A stretch of 64,000 nucleotides of DNA from Taeniopygia guttata. Its lineage: Eukaryota; Chordata; Aves; Passeriformes; Estrildidae. The position numbers and the translations under genes were made by a program. Below, in pieces: positions 40,938 through 51,875 of this stretch. How positions within the stretch are numbered: the first letter of the stretch is position 1; each line of letters opens with the position of its first letter. The notes beneath the pieces were generated by a model, which was given only the letters and a program-made list of their open reading frames with translations, had not been told where the DNA came from and ran no database searches. The DNA lies in assembly GCF_048771995.1 (NCBI RefSeq), contig NC_133064.1:31351001-31415000 (forward strand), in the 5' to 3' direction.

Positions 40938-43490
40938 ATGCCGGATTGTAACTATTATCCTCTCCTACATTTCCCTTGCAGATACTGTTATAAGGTTAAA
41001 CTGTTCATACCAAGTGGGTTGTTTGGGAAGTGTTTTGAGCAGGAGGAAGACCTGACTGGCCGTTTTCTGGTAAATAGCCACAAGGCTAGGATTATTCTAA
41101 TTAGATCCAATGATCTAGGCTTTAAAGGGAAAGTTACAAACAAAAAGCTAAAATTGTTATTGTTGAGTGTCATAAATCAAGCAACCTACCTCGCAGTCGA
41201 GACCACACCAGTGAGGCATTTTAAACAAAGTATGCAGCTCGGCCTGAGTATGAAACCACAGACAAAGACCCCTGCTGCCAAGAAGACCATATACCCCGCC
41301 GCTGGAAGCAACCCAGTGGGCGCTGGGAACGGCAGAGGGATCCTAGCAGTGGGATTAGTCTGGGCGAGCCTGAGCTTAGTCTCATGCCTCAGTAACCTCT
41401 CCAATCCTGGGAAGGGAGAACCTGGTGGCAGATACCCAGAGGAATCACCTCCCACCTCATGGAATTGCAGCAGGGGTAAGCCTAATAAACGTTGTCCTGA
41501 TATTAACACTCAACAGGGGGTGTACAAATTCAAAGAAAAATCGAAAACATACCTTGAAAACGGTCAGTCAGCTCATAAACTACGTCGAAGGAGCACAGGG
41601 GAAGTTTCAATTCCAGTTTGTAACAAATGTAATCGCACTGTATGGGTTGGGGGAAAGCAGGAATCTGTCTTTGTTGCTTATTTCCAAGCTAAACCAGTAT
41701 GTTATGATCCGAATAAAATTAGTATATGTGTAATGGGGGGAAAAACCTACTGGGTGGGAAATAACCTAAAATATGAAAACAGGGTACCTCTAGAGACTGA
41801 GCCAGTCATCCTAGACCTCTTAGGGGACCAGGACGACAGGGTTTGTCTACAGTATGATAAAATGTTCTGTTTTACCAAGGACAAAGAAGGGATGGATCCG
41901 GAAAGTAAGATGAAACAGGTAATGCAAGAGGTAAAAAGACAGGAAGCTGAAATAAGAAAAAAGAGACTAGAACAAGAAAAGCTGAAATCCCTAAGCGAAC
42001 AATATGACCAATTGGAAAAACAATATGCAAAGTGGGGATTGCCTGCCTCTGATCAAAACCTTTTTGTAGATCTGATGCAGGAAATTGCCACAGAATTGAA
42101 GTTGTCTAATTGCTGGGTCTGTGGGGGGCTAAAATCCGCAGAAAAATGGCCTTGGAGAGGGGAGGGATTAACCCCTGAGCAACTACTAAAATGGGAAGCT
42201 GGTGAGACCCCCAAAATAATTCAAAGACCAGAGGGGTGGGTACTAGATCAACGGGTAATTGGAACATTCTGCCTTAGCAGGGAGGGAGGGTTATATTCAG
42301 AAATTGTAGGATATACCCCTTGCATTTCCACTCTATCCATGAATTCCACCAGCCACATCAAAGTCTGGCAGCCTGAAAGCCCTCCTGGGTACTGGAGCCG
42401 AGAGAAAAAGAACAACTGTGAATGGAGCGACCGAATTGGGCTTTGCTGGTACAAAAGCCCCGGAGCTAACCCTTATCAGTCAATTAGCCAGCTAAGTAAA
42501 TATTGGGACAAGCCTGAGAGCATAACAACCAGGTGGAAAGCACCTAATGGATTACACTGGATCTGCGGGAAAAAAGCCTACAGCGAATTACCCCCACGCT
42601 GGAAAGGATCCTGCACGGTAGGACTAATCAGACCTGTTTTCTTCACCCTACCCAGGTCAGAAAGTAGTTCACTGGGGGCCCCCTTGTATGAATCCCTGAA
42701 CCGAGAGAAGAGGAGCTTAAAAGAAAGATTCCCTCTCATCGGTGGGGAACAAACTTGGGGAGAGGATGAATGGCCTGCTGAAAGGATCATTGAATATTAT
42801 GGCCCTGCCACATGGGCTCAGGATGGGTCGTGGGGATACCGGACCCCCATCTATTTACTAAACCGTTTAATAAGATTGCAAGCTGTGGTGGAGATTGTAT
42901 CCAATCACACTTCGGATGCTCTTGAATTATTATCCCAACAACACTCTCAAATGAGGGCTTTTGTGTACCAAAACAGGATAGCCCTTGATTACTTACTAGC
43001 TGGAGAAGGAGGTGTGTGCGGAAAATTTAATGAATCTCAATGCTGTGTAGAAATAAATGATTATGGAGAAACCATTAGAGATCTGGCCACAGAAATTAAA
43101 AGGGTAGCTCATGTTCCAGTACAAAAGTGGAATTCGCTTCTCCAAGCATCGTGGTGGGACCATTTGTTTGATGGGGCTTGGTGGAAGAAAGTAATTTTCT
43201 TCATTTTATGTTCAGTAGCAGGAGTCATATTCCTACCTTGCCTCATCCCCTGCTTTATAAGACTCATCCATTCAGTAGTGCAGGGAATGCAAATAGCAGC
43301 ATTACCCACAGACCCAGAAGCTGCCCTAGGAAAAACAAACCAAGTACCAAAAATAATGACACTAGGAGAAGAAATTCCTCATAGCAGAGCAGCTGAGGCC
43401 CTAGCAAAATTTGAAAGACGAATAAAAAATAAAGAACAAAACTATACAGTTTACCAAGAAATTCCAAATGTAATAAATGAAAGCGAATAA
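40938..43490 (+). CDS. env: Provirus H envelope, 850-codon open frame
   Basis: Receptor-binding and fusion glycoprotein precursor. The frame begins at 40938, but the first 98 residues have no signal peptide; ATGs at 41232 (M99) and 41250 (M105) precede a hydrophobic signal-like run (GILAVGLVWASLSLVSCL) and are likelier starts after splicing. SU has many Cys, a CWVCGG motif (CXXC type, near 42113) and a Lys/Glu coiled stretch (41890-42040). REKR (42702-42713) is a furin-like site. TM shows no obvious hydrophobic fusion peptide right after it. It has a heptad region, a QNRIALDYLL segment, a Cys motif with seven residues before CC (CGKFNESQCC), a membrane anchor (about 43189-43266) and a long 70-residue tail. 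No breaks are seen. Confidence 0.9.
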   Translation: MPDCNYYPLLHFPCRYCYKVKLFIPSGLFGKCFEQEEDLTGRFLVNSHKARIILIRSNDLGFKGKVTNKKLKLLLLSVINQATYLAVETTPVRHFKQSMQLGLSMKPQTKTPAAKKTIYPAAGSNPVGAGNGRGILAVGLVWASLSLVSCLSNLSNPGKGEPGGRYPEESPPTSWNCSRGKPNKRCPDINTQQGVYKFKEKSKTYLENGQSAHKLRRRSTGEVSIPVCNKCNRTVWVGGKQESVFVAYFQAKPVCYDPNKISICVMGGKTYWVGNNLKYENRVPLETEPVILDLLGDQDDRVCLQYDKMFCFTKDKEGMDPESKMKQVMQEVKRQEAEIRKKRLEQEKLKSLSEQYDQLEKQYAKWGLPASDQNLFVDLMQEIATELKLSNCWVCGGLKSAEKWPWRGEGLTPEQLLKWEAGETPKIIQRPEGWVLDQRVIGTFCLSREGGLYSEIVGYTPCISTLSMNSTSHIKVWQPESPPGYWSREKKNNCEWSDRIGLCWYKSPGANPYQSISQLSKYWDKPESITTRWKAPNGLHWICGKKAYSELPPRWKGSCTVGLIRPVFFTLPRSESSSLGAPLYESLNREKRSLKERFPLIGGEQTWGEDEWPAERIIEYYGPATWAQDGSWGYRTPIYLLNRLIRLQAVVEIVSNHTSDALELLSQQHSQMRAFVYQNRIALDYLLAGEGGVCGKFNESQCCVEINDYGETIRDLATEIKRVAHVPVQKWNSLLQASWWDHLFDGAWWKKVIFFILCSVAGVIFLPCLIPCFIRLIHSVVQGMQIAALPTDPEAALGKTNQVPKIMTLGEEIPHSRAAEALAKFERRIKNKEQNYTVYQEIPNVINESE
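40963..40981 (+). promoter_or_regulatory. Candidate env splice acceptor
   Basis: A pyrimidine tract ending in cttgcag, just inside the env open frame. Splicing here would remove the first ATG (40938) and expose the in-frame ATGs at 41232 and 41250. Confidence 0.6.
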
Positions 43491-43567
43491 AAATAAAGAA
43501 ATCTTGAGATTCAGTAGAGGCAGAAATTAGGGCGCAAATTAATGGGTTAATATAGAAGGTGGGGGAT
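43491..43567 (+). promoter_or_regulatory. Polypurine tract region, provirus H
   Basis: A short non-coding gap ending in gaaggtgggggat immediately before the 3' LTR. Confidence 0.8.
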
Positions 43568-44144
43568 TGTTATGGGTAATAGACATAATTTGCGCCTTTC
43601 CTTATACGAAATATATATTGTTAAATACTTGTTTGTACTAGCCTCCCCCCCCCCCTCCGTTCCCCCCCTTCTCCTCCCCTCCGAGGCCAGGTGTATGTTA
43701 AGAAGCTCATTTACAAGTGAGAAGATACAGCTAGCCAGACGCCAGACGATGGGCCATGGCGCTGATCATCGCGTGAACGACCCGAGATGGATATCTCTGG
43801 AATCCCCAGACAGATCCATGTGGATTCAACAAACTCCAGACACTGAATTATTAACACATGGACTCTGAATAGAAGAAAGGACTGATTACAAAAATCTTGG
43901 CCTCAGGCGGAATTATCCCTATAAAACTTGCTTGTGCCAGGATGGAGGTGTGTGGGCATAGAGGAAAACCTCTCCTGAGGCTGACTTCTTGTCGCACACC
44001 CAGGGCTGACCCCGGGCTCGGCACTGTTTTTTTTTCCCTTCTCCTTTCCTTATTTTTTCCTGTGGTTGGCTAGATGGAATTTGACCGCAAATAAAACTGT
44101 TGTGTTTTTTTTTAATTTGGCTGAATAAACGTTCATTTATAACA
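43568..44144 (+). mobile_element. 3' LTR of provirus H
   Basis: 577 bp, identical to 34416-34992 on reading. Followed by tata. Confidence 0.95.
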
Positions 44145-44419
44145 TATAGAAAATTAACAAAAGAAAATGATGCTAAATTAGAAGAGTTGAAGTTAAAACT
44201 AGCCTAAGTACCAGCTTTAAACTTACCCTTGTTAGAAAAACCCTTTTCATTTGCACATAAATGTAGAAAATGGAGTAGCTCACAGAATTTTAATTCAGGA
44301 GTAGGGAGGAGTAGAGACCAGTAACTTATTTTTCAAAGGTGCTAGACCCAATAAGTCATGGCTGGCTAGTATGTATTCAAGCTATAGCAAGCTACTGTAA
44401 TCCTAGTAAAAGAAAGTTG
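44145..44419 (+). pseudogene. pol: H2 RT thumb/connection fragment
   Basis: Continues H2 after provirus H: LYRKLTKEND and a VPALNLPLLEKPF block homologous to the connection region, with stops. Confidence 0.72.
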
Positions 44420-45542
44420 TGTTATAAATGAAAATTTAATTTGTCCAGCCAAATTAAAATTAAAAAAAAAAATATTTATTTTCCAATCAAATTCTATCTA
44501 GCCAGCCACAAGGAAAGAACAGAGCCGAGCCCGGGGTCGGCCCTGGGTGTGCAACAAAGAAGTCAGCCTCAGGAGAGGTTTTCCTCTATGCCCACACCTC
44601 CATCCTGGCACAAGCGGTTTTTATAGGGAAAATTCCGCCTGAGGCTAAGTCAGTCTTTTCTTCCATTCAGAGTCCATAGGTTAATAAGATTTTCTTTTTG
44701 GTGATGAACAAGAACAATTCAGTGTCCCGGAGTTGTTGAATCCCTTGATGAAATTTACGAGAACCTGCATTCACATGTTGTTGGGGTGTGTTTTAAGTTT
44801 CCCCCCAGTTATGGTTGCTCCCTCTCCCCCTCTTTTTGTAAAATGGTCCAGCCTCCCTTCTCATCCCCCCTCCGTCTGCCTGTCATTCTTCCCTCCAACC
44901 AGTTCATTGTATTCCTGCTGAGTTATTCCCCCCCAACCCCACCCCAGAGCCTGTCTGTCTCTCAGAGACCTCTCCCTTCCACCTAGAAAGTTCCATCCAG
45001 GCCTTAGAGTGATAAGCTGGTCTCCGGGGTCCCCTCCCTCCCTCCTACCTCATTGGAAGTTTCCCCTTCGTGTCACCCCTGTTACCACCCCCAGGTGTTA
45101 TCCCATTGGTTGGCTGCTGTTTCCTCCCCTTGTTACCACCCCCCTTTAAGAAGCAGGGCACACGGTGCCCATCGCATTTTGGTGCTTATCTTCTTCGAGC
45201 CAATAAACTCGGAACACAGATACCCCCAGAAGGACAGCTCCTTGCTTTTGTCAGAGTCACTCTGTGTGTCCTTCAGTCTGGTGGCTTCGTCTTCCCACAG
45301 GCCATACCTCGTGCCCCCCGCAGCACACCAAAGTGGCCTTTGCTGCCGCAGTGCTAAAGGTACTGGGCTAGCCGAGACTTGGGAAGCCACATCCTTTTAC
45401 TTGTAAATCGGGTTCTAATATACATCAGGTTTCGTGTGAGTGTGGGGGGGACTCCTGATACAAACGTGTATACTCCAACAAATATTCAATATCACATATA
45501 TCATACTAGAAATGGCACGAATTATATCTACTACACATAACA
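44420..45542 (-). mobile_element. Solo LTR, H family, reverse, with internal insertion
   Basis: Plus strand tgttataaat to acataaca, with the 4-bp duplication gttg at 44416-44419 and 45543-45546. Length is 1,123 bp because another LTR-like segment replaces its centre. Confidence 0.88.
44782..45385 (+). mobile_element. Nested LTR-like segment, pyrimidine-rich
   Basis: Replaces the middle of the surrounding H LTR. It has a long C/T-rich U3, a tttaag TATA-like box near 45147 and caataaac near 45202, all forward. Edges are approximate and part of the host LTR is deleted. Confidence 0.6.
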
Positions 45543-45625
45543 GTTGCAAGCTTATTTTTAGAAGTAAATTAGTTGTGTGTACACCTCATGGGGTCCAAGG
45601 TGTGTTGAATCAGAGATGGGAAGGA
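45543..45625 (+). pseudogene. pol: H2 connection-domain scrap
   Basis: About 25 codons read as the block LVVCTPHGVQGVLNQ, homologous to the LTIYSPHNVRSILQQ stretch of provirus H, then homology stops. Confidence 0.6.
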
Positions 45626-45954
45626 AGAAAGAAGTTGAAAAAGGGAGGGGGGGTGACTGGCAGACTCTGGGATGTTGGAATGTGGAGTGATGATGTCTTG
45701 GTGCTAGAAGAGGACAAGAGTTTAAATGCAGTCTCTGCATAAAGGGCAGAGAAGTGTCTTAACACATGGTTGCTAGGAAGTTGTTCAATCCCAAACTGGG
45801 GTCCAGGAAAAGTTTAGCAGAATGGGCCCTCTTTGAAAGGAAAAGAAGATATGTAGACTAAGGAAATAGACGGTCAAAATCACCTGGGCGAAGGGATACA
45901 TGGAATAAATAAATAGACTCCAAAACTTGGGATAGTTATGAAGTGGGTATGTAT
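45626..45954. other. Unassigned sequence
   Basis: No frame, repeat or LTR recognised. Confidence 0.4.
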
Positions 45955-46463
45955 TGTCAGTGCCCGACACAACTGAGATAGCTCTCCAAGACTTGTGCCC
46001 GGAGCCTTAGTCTGACCCAAGCCTTTATTCACAAAGGTGTTCCATATGCAATACATTACACAACTTTTCTACGCATATTCAATCCCTGCCCTAGCCTCTC
46101 ACACTAAATAGGTCCACGCCCTTCTGGGCATGCGTGGTTTGCCGTGGTGGTCCTGCCGTGGTGGTCCTGCGGGGGTCACTGGTAGTCTCTTAGGCTGAAG
46201 ATTGTGGTCTTCCTCATGGTTGAACTTTTGAACTCTTCCTCTCTGCACATGCGCTTTTGGTCTTTTGGTGCTTATCTGAGTGCCGTCTGTCAGTCTTGAT
46301 AAGCTTGGAGACAGAGGAGCCTCTTTATCCGGGTTCTTTGTATTTTCAGTGCTTTTTTTTTTTGTATTATTCTTTATGCAAGAAGCTTCAGTAACTTGCA
46401 TTTTCTTATGCCCTTTTGTACCTTGGCAGAGGTTTCTTAAGTAAAAGGTTAAAATTCAACACA
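45955..46463 (-). mobile_element. Probable solo LTR, reverse (about 509 bp)
   Basis: Plus strand tgtcagtgcc to tcaacaca, with a reversed aataaagg (near 46023). No clear target duplication. It holds two tandem ggtggtcctgc units near 46146-46170. Confidence 0.5.
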
Positions 46464-46729
46464 TAACTCTACAAGCTAGAATATAAATGCTTAATTCATT
46501 TTGTTAACTTAAGGGAATTCCAAAAATCTCTGTTTCATGGGGATGCCAGGTTTAGAGCTGTCAAAGTTGGGAAGTGTTTGGCCGCTCTCGTACAAGCAGT
46601 GGGGTCTCAAGGGCTGTGGCAGGAGCTGATTAATGGGGGTGAGCCAGTGCAGCAACTGCCAGTGTTTTGCCCACCCGGTGGAAGTGGCGCAAGGCACGGT
46701 TTATGTGAGGCATCGCTGGGGTTTGAGCA
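46464..46729. other. Unassigned sequence
   Basis: A 62-codon minus-strand frame (46697-46509) is open but I do not recognise it. Confidence 0.35.
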
Positions 46730-47368
46730 TGTCCTCGGGTGAGGTTATGATGTTTCTATCCCCAGTCATCTGTTCTGTTTATGCTGGATATTATATTCTG
46801 TGCTTTCAAGACTGGTTCTGAAAAGCAAAGTTTTGTTTTGTTATCAGCCTGCTCACTCCCCCACGGTCTGCTGGACACAGACAGCGGTACATAGTGCTTC
46901 TTTTGCTTTTGCTCTTGCTCTTGCTCCTGCTTGTGCTTGCTTTTGCTTTTTGCTTGTTAGTTAGTTTAGCTAGGCAGTCCGAATTTTCCCTGGACTGTTT
47001 TTTCTTTCCCTTTTCTTGGAACCATACGAACCTACTCCGGACTGGGACATGGGAAAACACCGAGAGTTTTGCACTTTGTGGCCTGCAGCAGCCATTCTCA
47101 GCACTGGAGGGACCAATAACAGAGCGACCACTCCCAGGAGGGACTTTCTGAATTGGTCATCTCTTCAGAACGGTGAAAGAGTTTTGTCATCTGGTGTTGT
47201 TCATTTTTTTGTGCTGGGGAGTGCTTTGCCTGTTAAATAAACAGGTTTTTTTCCACTTATCTCCAATGAAATTCTTCCCGAACCAGGTGGGGGGAGGGGA
47301 CATGGGGGGTTTGCTTTCTGGGGGCTCCTTCGGGAGGACTTTTCCCAAATTTGCCCTAAACCAGGACA
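46730..47368 (+). mobile_element. Solo LTR, ERV-L family (639 bp)
   Basis: tgtcctcggg to ccaggaca. It matches 6475-7142 and 52658-53277, including a tgctt-rich tract and aataaac near 47237. No target duplication seen. Confidence 0.88.
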
Positions 47369-48328
47369 GGGGACTGGCTTGGTTGTGCCAGGGTCCCAGA
47401 GAGCAAGGGGTTGCCAGATGCACTCGCCAGCCCAGTAGCAGGGCTGGGTGTGGATTACATGGGTTTGGCACCCAGGAGCGGGCTGTCACAGTGGTGGAGG
47501 TGCCAGCAGCGGCTCCCAGCCTGCCGGGGTCCTGAGTCCAGGATGGCAGCCTCGGCCCCAGAATGTGAATCAAGAGAGAGAGAAAAAGGGAGAGAGAGGG
47601 TGAAAGGGAGGTGAGGTATGCCCCCAGGGTCCATATGCCCATGGCTGTCTGTAAGTTCTCCCCCCTCGCTCCCGCTAGGTAAAGTGGCGGCAGCAGGGGA
47701 AGGGCAAGGGACAGGGTTGAATGCAAGGCTGTGAAAAAGAGGGAAAGAGGGACCACCACTAGAGATAAGATCAAGGCACAGATAGCTGACTCTCCAAACC
47801 TCACAAAGTGGGGTGTTTTTTAAGCAAGATTTATTTTTTTCTTCCTAGTTTGGTTTTTTTTTTTTTTTTGGTTAAGAAGAGGAGGCTTTTGTTCTGAAGA
47901 ATGGGTCTGTAAGAGTAAAACAGTTAAATGTTACCCAAAAAGTAAAAAGCAAGAGCTGCGATACATCTCGTGTTAAAATTAGCCTGGCCTTTTTATTTTA
48001 TTTAACTAATTATAGATCACAGGAAGAAGAATTTGCCTCTGTAGCTATTAACACAGCTAGATACAAGAAGAAGAAGCGGCTGTAGAAAAAGCTTTTATTT
48101 AAACCCAGAATGTTTTGAAGAAAGCTAATGGTAGAAGTTAACGCAGTATTGTCTTTCTTTTATAACTATGTTATTAAGAAGTCCTTTCCAGGTACTACTA
48201 AAGCAGCAGTCCGAACCACGGAAAGAAGTTGAATTCATGCCAGCAAAATCAAAGGACTTGTGAAGAAACTTGAGGAATGGTCTATAGTAAAAAATGTGGT
48301 CGACCCCAACTCAGGGAAGAAATGATGA
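47369..48328. other. Unassigned sequence
   Basis: Contains a purine-rich gagaga tract (about 47570-47610) and a T run (about 47847-47870). Short frames only; no recognised element. Confidence 0.4.
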
Positions 48329-48900
48329 TGTTTGACTCCTGTCCAAGCTTGAGAGGCAAGATGTTTTCTATTACCATCTGTGTAGCAGTTGTCTTCTGGG
48401 CAGTTTTCCTTATCTCCTGTTAATGGGCCCATCAATGTCTTGCCACATGACTCTGAGATAACTCCCTCCAGGGGCCATTTCCTATTTAACAGGTGATCAA
48501 AGACCCACCATGAATGACATCAGCCCATTATGAGATGCTCTGCCCAGGGGGGAGGAGCTAAGCATTCCCACCTAGATATATCCTGGGATTTTTAGGCAGA
48601 GGGGCATCCTTCCCACAAGTTCCCAAGAAAACACAGCTAGAGCTTTTCCACTAGATCGACTACACCTTTTCTACAAGACCATTACTCCAACAAAACCACA
48701 TCTGCCACTCCAGGAAGACTGCAGCCACTCCAATTTAGACTGCTACCAACACCCTGGCCAAAGGGGTGTCAAGTTGTATTCTGACTTTGTCAGTAGTTTT
48801 CCTTTTGTATTATTACATGTATTTTGTTTCTTTTCCTTTTCCCAATAAATTGTATTTCTAACTTAGAGTCTCTCACTGGTTTTGCTTTCAAACCAGAACA
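48329..48900 (+). mobile_element. Probable LTR, family J (about 572 bp)
   Basis: tgtttgactc to ccagaaca with caataaatt near 48843. A reverse partial copy of its 5' part lies at 49390-49570. Confidence 0.6.
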
Positions 48901-49389
48901 CTCCAGGACAGAAGGCTGAAGGATAGCTTTATTAAAACTATACTATATTACATTAATATACTATTTAAAGAGATACTGTACTATTCTACATACGTCTTAC
49001 TTACCTATCTAACTAACTAACAAAACTCGTGACTCTCTGCTGAGAGTCCGAGACACAGCTGGATCCGATTGGTCAATGAACCCAAACAACCTTCACCAGA
49101 ATCTAATCAAACAATCACTTCAGGTAAACAATCTCCATACCACATTCCACATGGGGAAAACAAAGAAGCAGAGATAAAGATTGTTTTCTCTTCTTTTTTC
49201 TGTCCAGAGAATGTGAATGTCACAATGGACTATCACATCTAAACTGGGTGATACCAAATTGACTTTCAACCGGGACTGGGTGGTAGTGGTTTGGGAAGAC
49301 CCAAATGATCCAAGGAAGGTACAAAGAATAACACCTAACTGAGAAATAAGGCAAAGCTTACATCACTGGTTTCAAGCACTGACTGAATA
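48901..49389. other. Unassigned, AT-rich, perhaps reverse LTR sequence
   Basis: A reversed aataaa (ctttattaaaac, near 48928) suggests a reverse LTR, but ends and internal parts cannot be defined. Confidence 0.35.
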
Positions 49390-49570
49390 AGCCCTGAGAC
49401 GCCTCTGGTGTGTCCTTAATCACCTGCTCCTGGACGGTGTTATCTCTGAGTCATGTGGCAAGGCATTGATGGGGCTATTAACAGCAGATAAGGAAAACTG
49501 CCTCAAGGCAACTCCTACTCAGATGGTAAATAGGAAAACGTTCTTTTTTTAATCTTGGACAGGTTCTTAT
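49390..49570 (-). mobile_element. Partial family J LTR, reverse
   Basis: Reverse complement of 48329-48500, diverged, including the block around ttgccacatgactc. Confidence 0.6.
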
Positions 49571-50406
49571 ATTTTGGCCTTAGCCTGTGAATTGCACAGG
49601 GAAGAAGGGGAATTACCATCAGTGCTATACTGTATACTTTATTTGATTAACACCAATACTGGACACGTTAGCTGGGTTATAAATAAATGTTTTAAATTGT
49701 GTGAATAATTAGTATTGCAGATCACAAAATTTATGCTCTCGTTGCAGGAAGATTAGAGTACTAAATCTATCCTATCCAGATAGAACTCAAAACAACTGAA
49801 GTGATAACTTTGTTTTGTGGATGGGAATTATTAGTGCCTGTTGAATGAGAGATACCTGAGGAATAGTGGGAAACCACAGTTAAGGAGTGTCAAAAATGAT
49901 TTGTAATTTCTATGGTTTTCCCCCCATCCACGCAGCCCCCTCTAGGATCCGACCAGCTCAGAGATATGGGGCTGTGGGGGGAGGAATAACCAGGAGAGGG
50001 AAAAGTATTCAAAAGAGGCCCTTACCCCAGGGAAGTTGGAACAGCTCTTTATTCTGTGGTGTCCATGGAGAGTGGGGCAAAAGAGAAAGAGCAGGAAGTT
50101 TCAGGGGTCTATATAGGTTTTGGACAGGGTGGGCTCTCCTGGCTCCCTGCCAACCCCGTTGGGGCAGGAAGGAGGATCCAGGGGTTATCATGATCAGAGC
50201 CACAGAGGCCCTAGGAAAGGGGGGACAAAAGGGTGTCCAGGAGCTCACCGTAACAATGATTTGCCTAAAAATTAGTAAAAAAAAGAGTGACAAAGGAAAA
50301 AGAGGGCAAGCCTGGTTTGACCACTGCACTCGCCATCGAGAAGATCACATATACTCCTGCTATGGGAAGCAACTCCATAGGCAGGGTGTAGTAGTGGGAT
50401 TTTGAA
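49571..50406 (+). pseudogene. env: H2 pol end / env N-terminal remnant, split by solo LTR
   Basis: Outside the LTR at 49902-50245, a scrap near 50330-50400 (TPAMGSNSIGR) matches the signal-peptide region of provirus H env (YPAAGSNPVGAGNGR). The upstream part is too degraded to assign with confidence. Confidence 0.5.
49902..50245 (-). mobile_element. Solo LTR, family C, reverse, 6-bp TSD
   Basis: Plus strand tgtaatttc to ccgtaaca, 344 bp, flanked by atgatt at 49896-49901 and 50246-50251. Same family as the LTRs of element C. Confidence 0.92.
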
Positions 50407-51170
50407 GTTTATGTTTAAGAAATTGTTTAAAATAATTGTAATGGCTTGTTCCCATTCACCCCTGTTCAGTTTTCCTAATAGTCTCTCCCCAAAGTTGTTT
50501 TCCACCTGCTTTCCCACCTTTCCCTGTGTCAGCCCTGGGGTATACCTCCCTTATTTCCAGACCCTTCACTGTCTATCTTCCAAATCCTGCCCCTGCAGCT
50601 TGTCTGTCATTGTTTGCTACACCCATTTATCTGGAAGCTTCCCTGTCAGTTATGATATTTTCCTTCAATCATTGGCACATTATGTATGCACTCTCCCCTT
50701 CCCCTTCCCTATTGGTTTTATGTTTACACATATCCACCCCATACTCCTCCTATCTAGCCCTTGATTTGTTGTTAGGTTGCAGCTCCCCTTTAAAGCCACC
50801 ATTTTTCTCTACTTCATGCCCTTTTGCCTTGCCTTTACTTCGAGTCGTTACACTGTATCACCTGTGTCGCCACTCCCTGCCTGGGGAAGAATAAAGATTG
50901 CTCAGAGATGCAAGAAAAGGGTCCTTCCCTCGTCCTTCTCCTCGGTCCCTTGACGTGGGTCCACTCATATCGGCCGCTTCTGTTGGTAAGGGACCACAGC
51001 CAACGGCCGAACCGCCACCCTCTGCCGGCCCGCGCCAGAGGCGGGGGGGGGGGGGGTGTGTGGCCACTCGTGACACGCGCTTCAGGGAAAGCGGGGTCGG
51101 GGCTCACTAACAGCCAGTGCTGCTCCCTTCTCCTGTGACCGGGTCACGGAGTCAGCAGGGAAGGTGGGGG
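50407..51170 (+). mobile_element. Probable solo LTR, pyrimidine-rich U3
   Basis: A C/T-rich block with tttaaag (near 50790) and aataaag (near 50890), followed by a GC-rich part with a G run (51043-51054). It interrupts H2 env. Ends are approximate and I found no target duplication. Confidence 0.55.
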
Positions 51171-51559
51171 TACAAGCCATACCACACCTCTGTTATTCCT
51201 GTTTCTGTCACTCATTTGTTGTCTTTTCCCTTTTGGGATACTGGCAAATCACGTCACAAAAGCTACCAAAAGCATTACATAAAAAGAAACCAAAGTTCCT
51301 TTTTTATTACACATACACATCAACAGCCACTGTTATAACCCATCCAAATTAAGTACCTATAGGCAAAACAGAGAAAATTATTGGATTGCAAGGAACTTAG
51401 GATAAAGTGGTAATAGACTGGGAATTGAATGCCCAAAAGGAGAGATATGGGTTTGTTTTACATTTAATCTTAAAGATACAGTTCAGGATTCAGTAAAAAA
51501 AAAAAAAAAAGAGCTAGTAAACAAAAAAAGTAAAACCAGCACAGCAATCTAACTCTGTA
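51171..51559 (+). pseudogene. env: H2 env SU scrap
   Basis: Only a weak frame near 51410-51490 (WELNAQKERYGFVLH) looks envelope-like, by position between SU and TM. A 16-A run lies near 51497. Confidence 0.35.
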
Positions 51560-51875
51560 TTGACCCCAAATGATATGCTGAATCATATTATGAGACTCCA
51601 AGCAGTCATAAAGATGATAACAAATAAAGCTGTTCAGGCATTGGAATTAATATCAACTCAGCAAAGCCAAACAAAAGCTGTAGTGTATCAGAATAGGTTG
51701 GCTTTAGACTATTTATTGGCTAAAGAAGGGGGTGTTTGTAGAAAGTTTAATATATCAGATTGTTGAAAATAGATGACAATGGGGATGTCATTCTGGAAAA
51801 AACAAAAGATATCAGAAAAATAACCCCAGTACCAGTCCAAAATTAGAAAACAATGTTAAAACCTAGCTAAGGTAA
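51560..51875 (+). pseudogene. env: H2 env TM ectodomain
   Basis: 68 codons (51560-51766) align with provirus H TM: MRLQAVIKMI, then YQNRLALDYLLAKEGGVC. A TGA sits where the CC pair of the Cys motif is expected, and the rest is frameshifted. Confidence 0.8.

Larger units (their letters stand above)
34416..44144 (+). mobile_element. Provirus H: complete gamma-type provirus, identical LTRs
   Basis: 9,729 bp. The two 577-bp LTRs read as identical base for base. The 4-bp target duplication tata lies at 34412-34415 and 44145-44148, inside H2 RT. It has a Trp-like PBS, a 750-bp leader, open gag, open pro-pol in the same frame after one UAG, and open env. All catalytic residues I looked for in protease, RT, RNase H and integrase are present. 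Identical LTRs mean recent insertion or recent gene conversion. Nothing visible in the coding regions disables it, but function cannot be judged from sequence alone. Confidence 0.95.

Noticed and set aside
46099..46401. 100-codon minus-strand frame
   Set aside because: Falls in a probable reverse LTR; no recognisable domain and no start context to support it.
48901..49389. Possible full reverse LTR
   Set aside because: A reversed AATAAA is present, but I could define neither end nor a target duplication, so it was left as unassigned.
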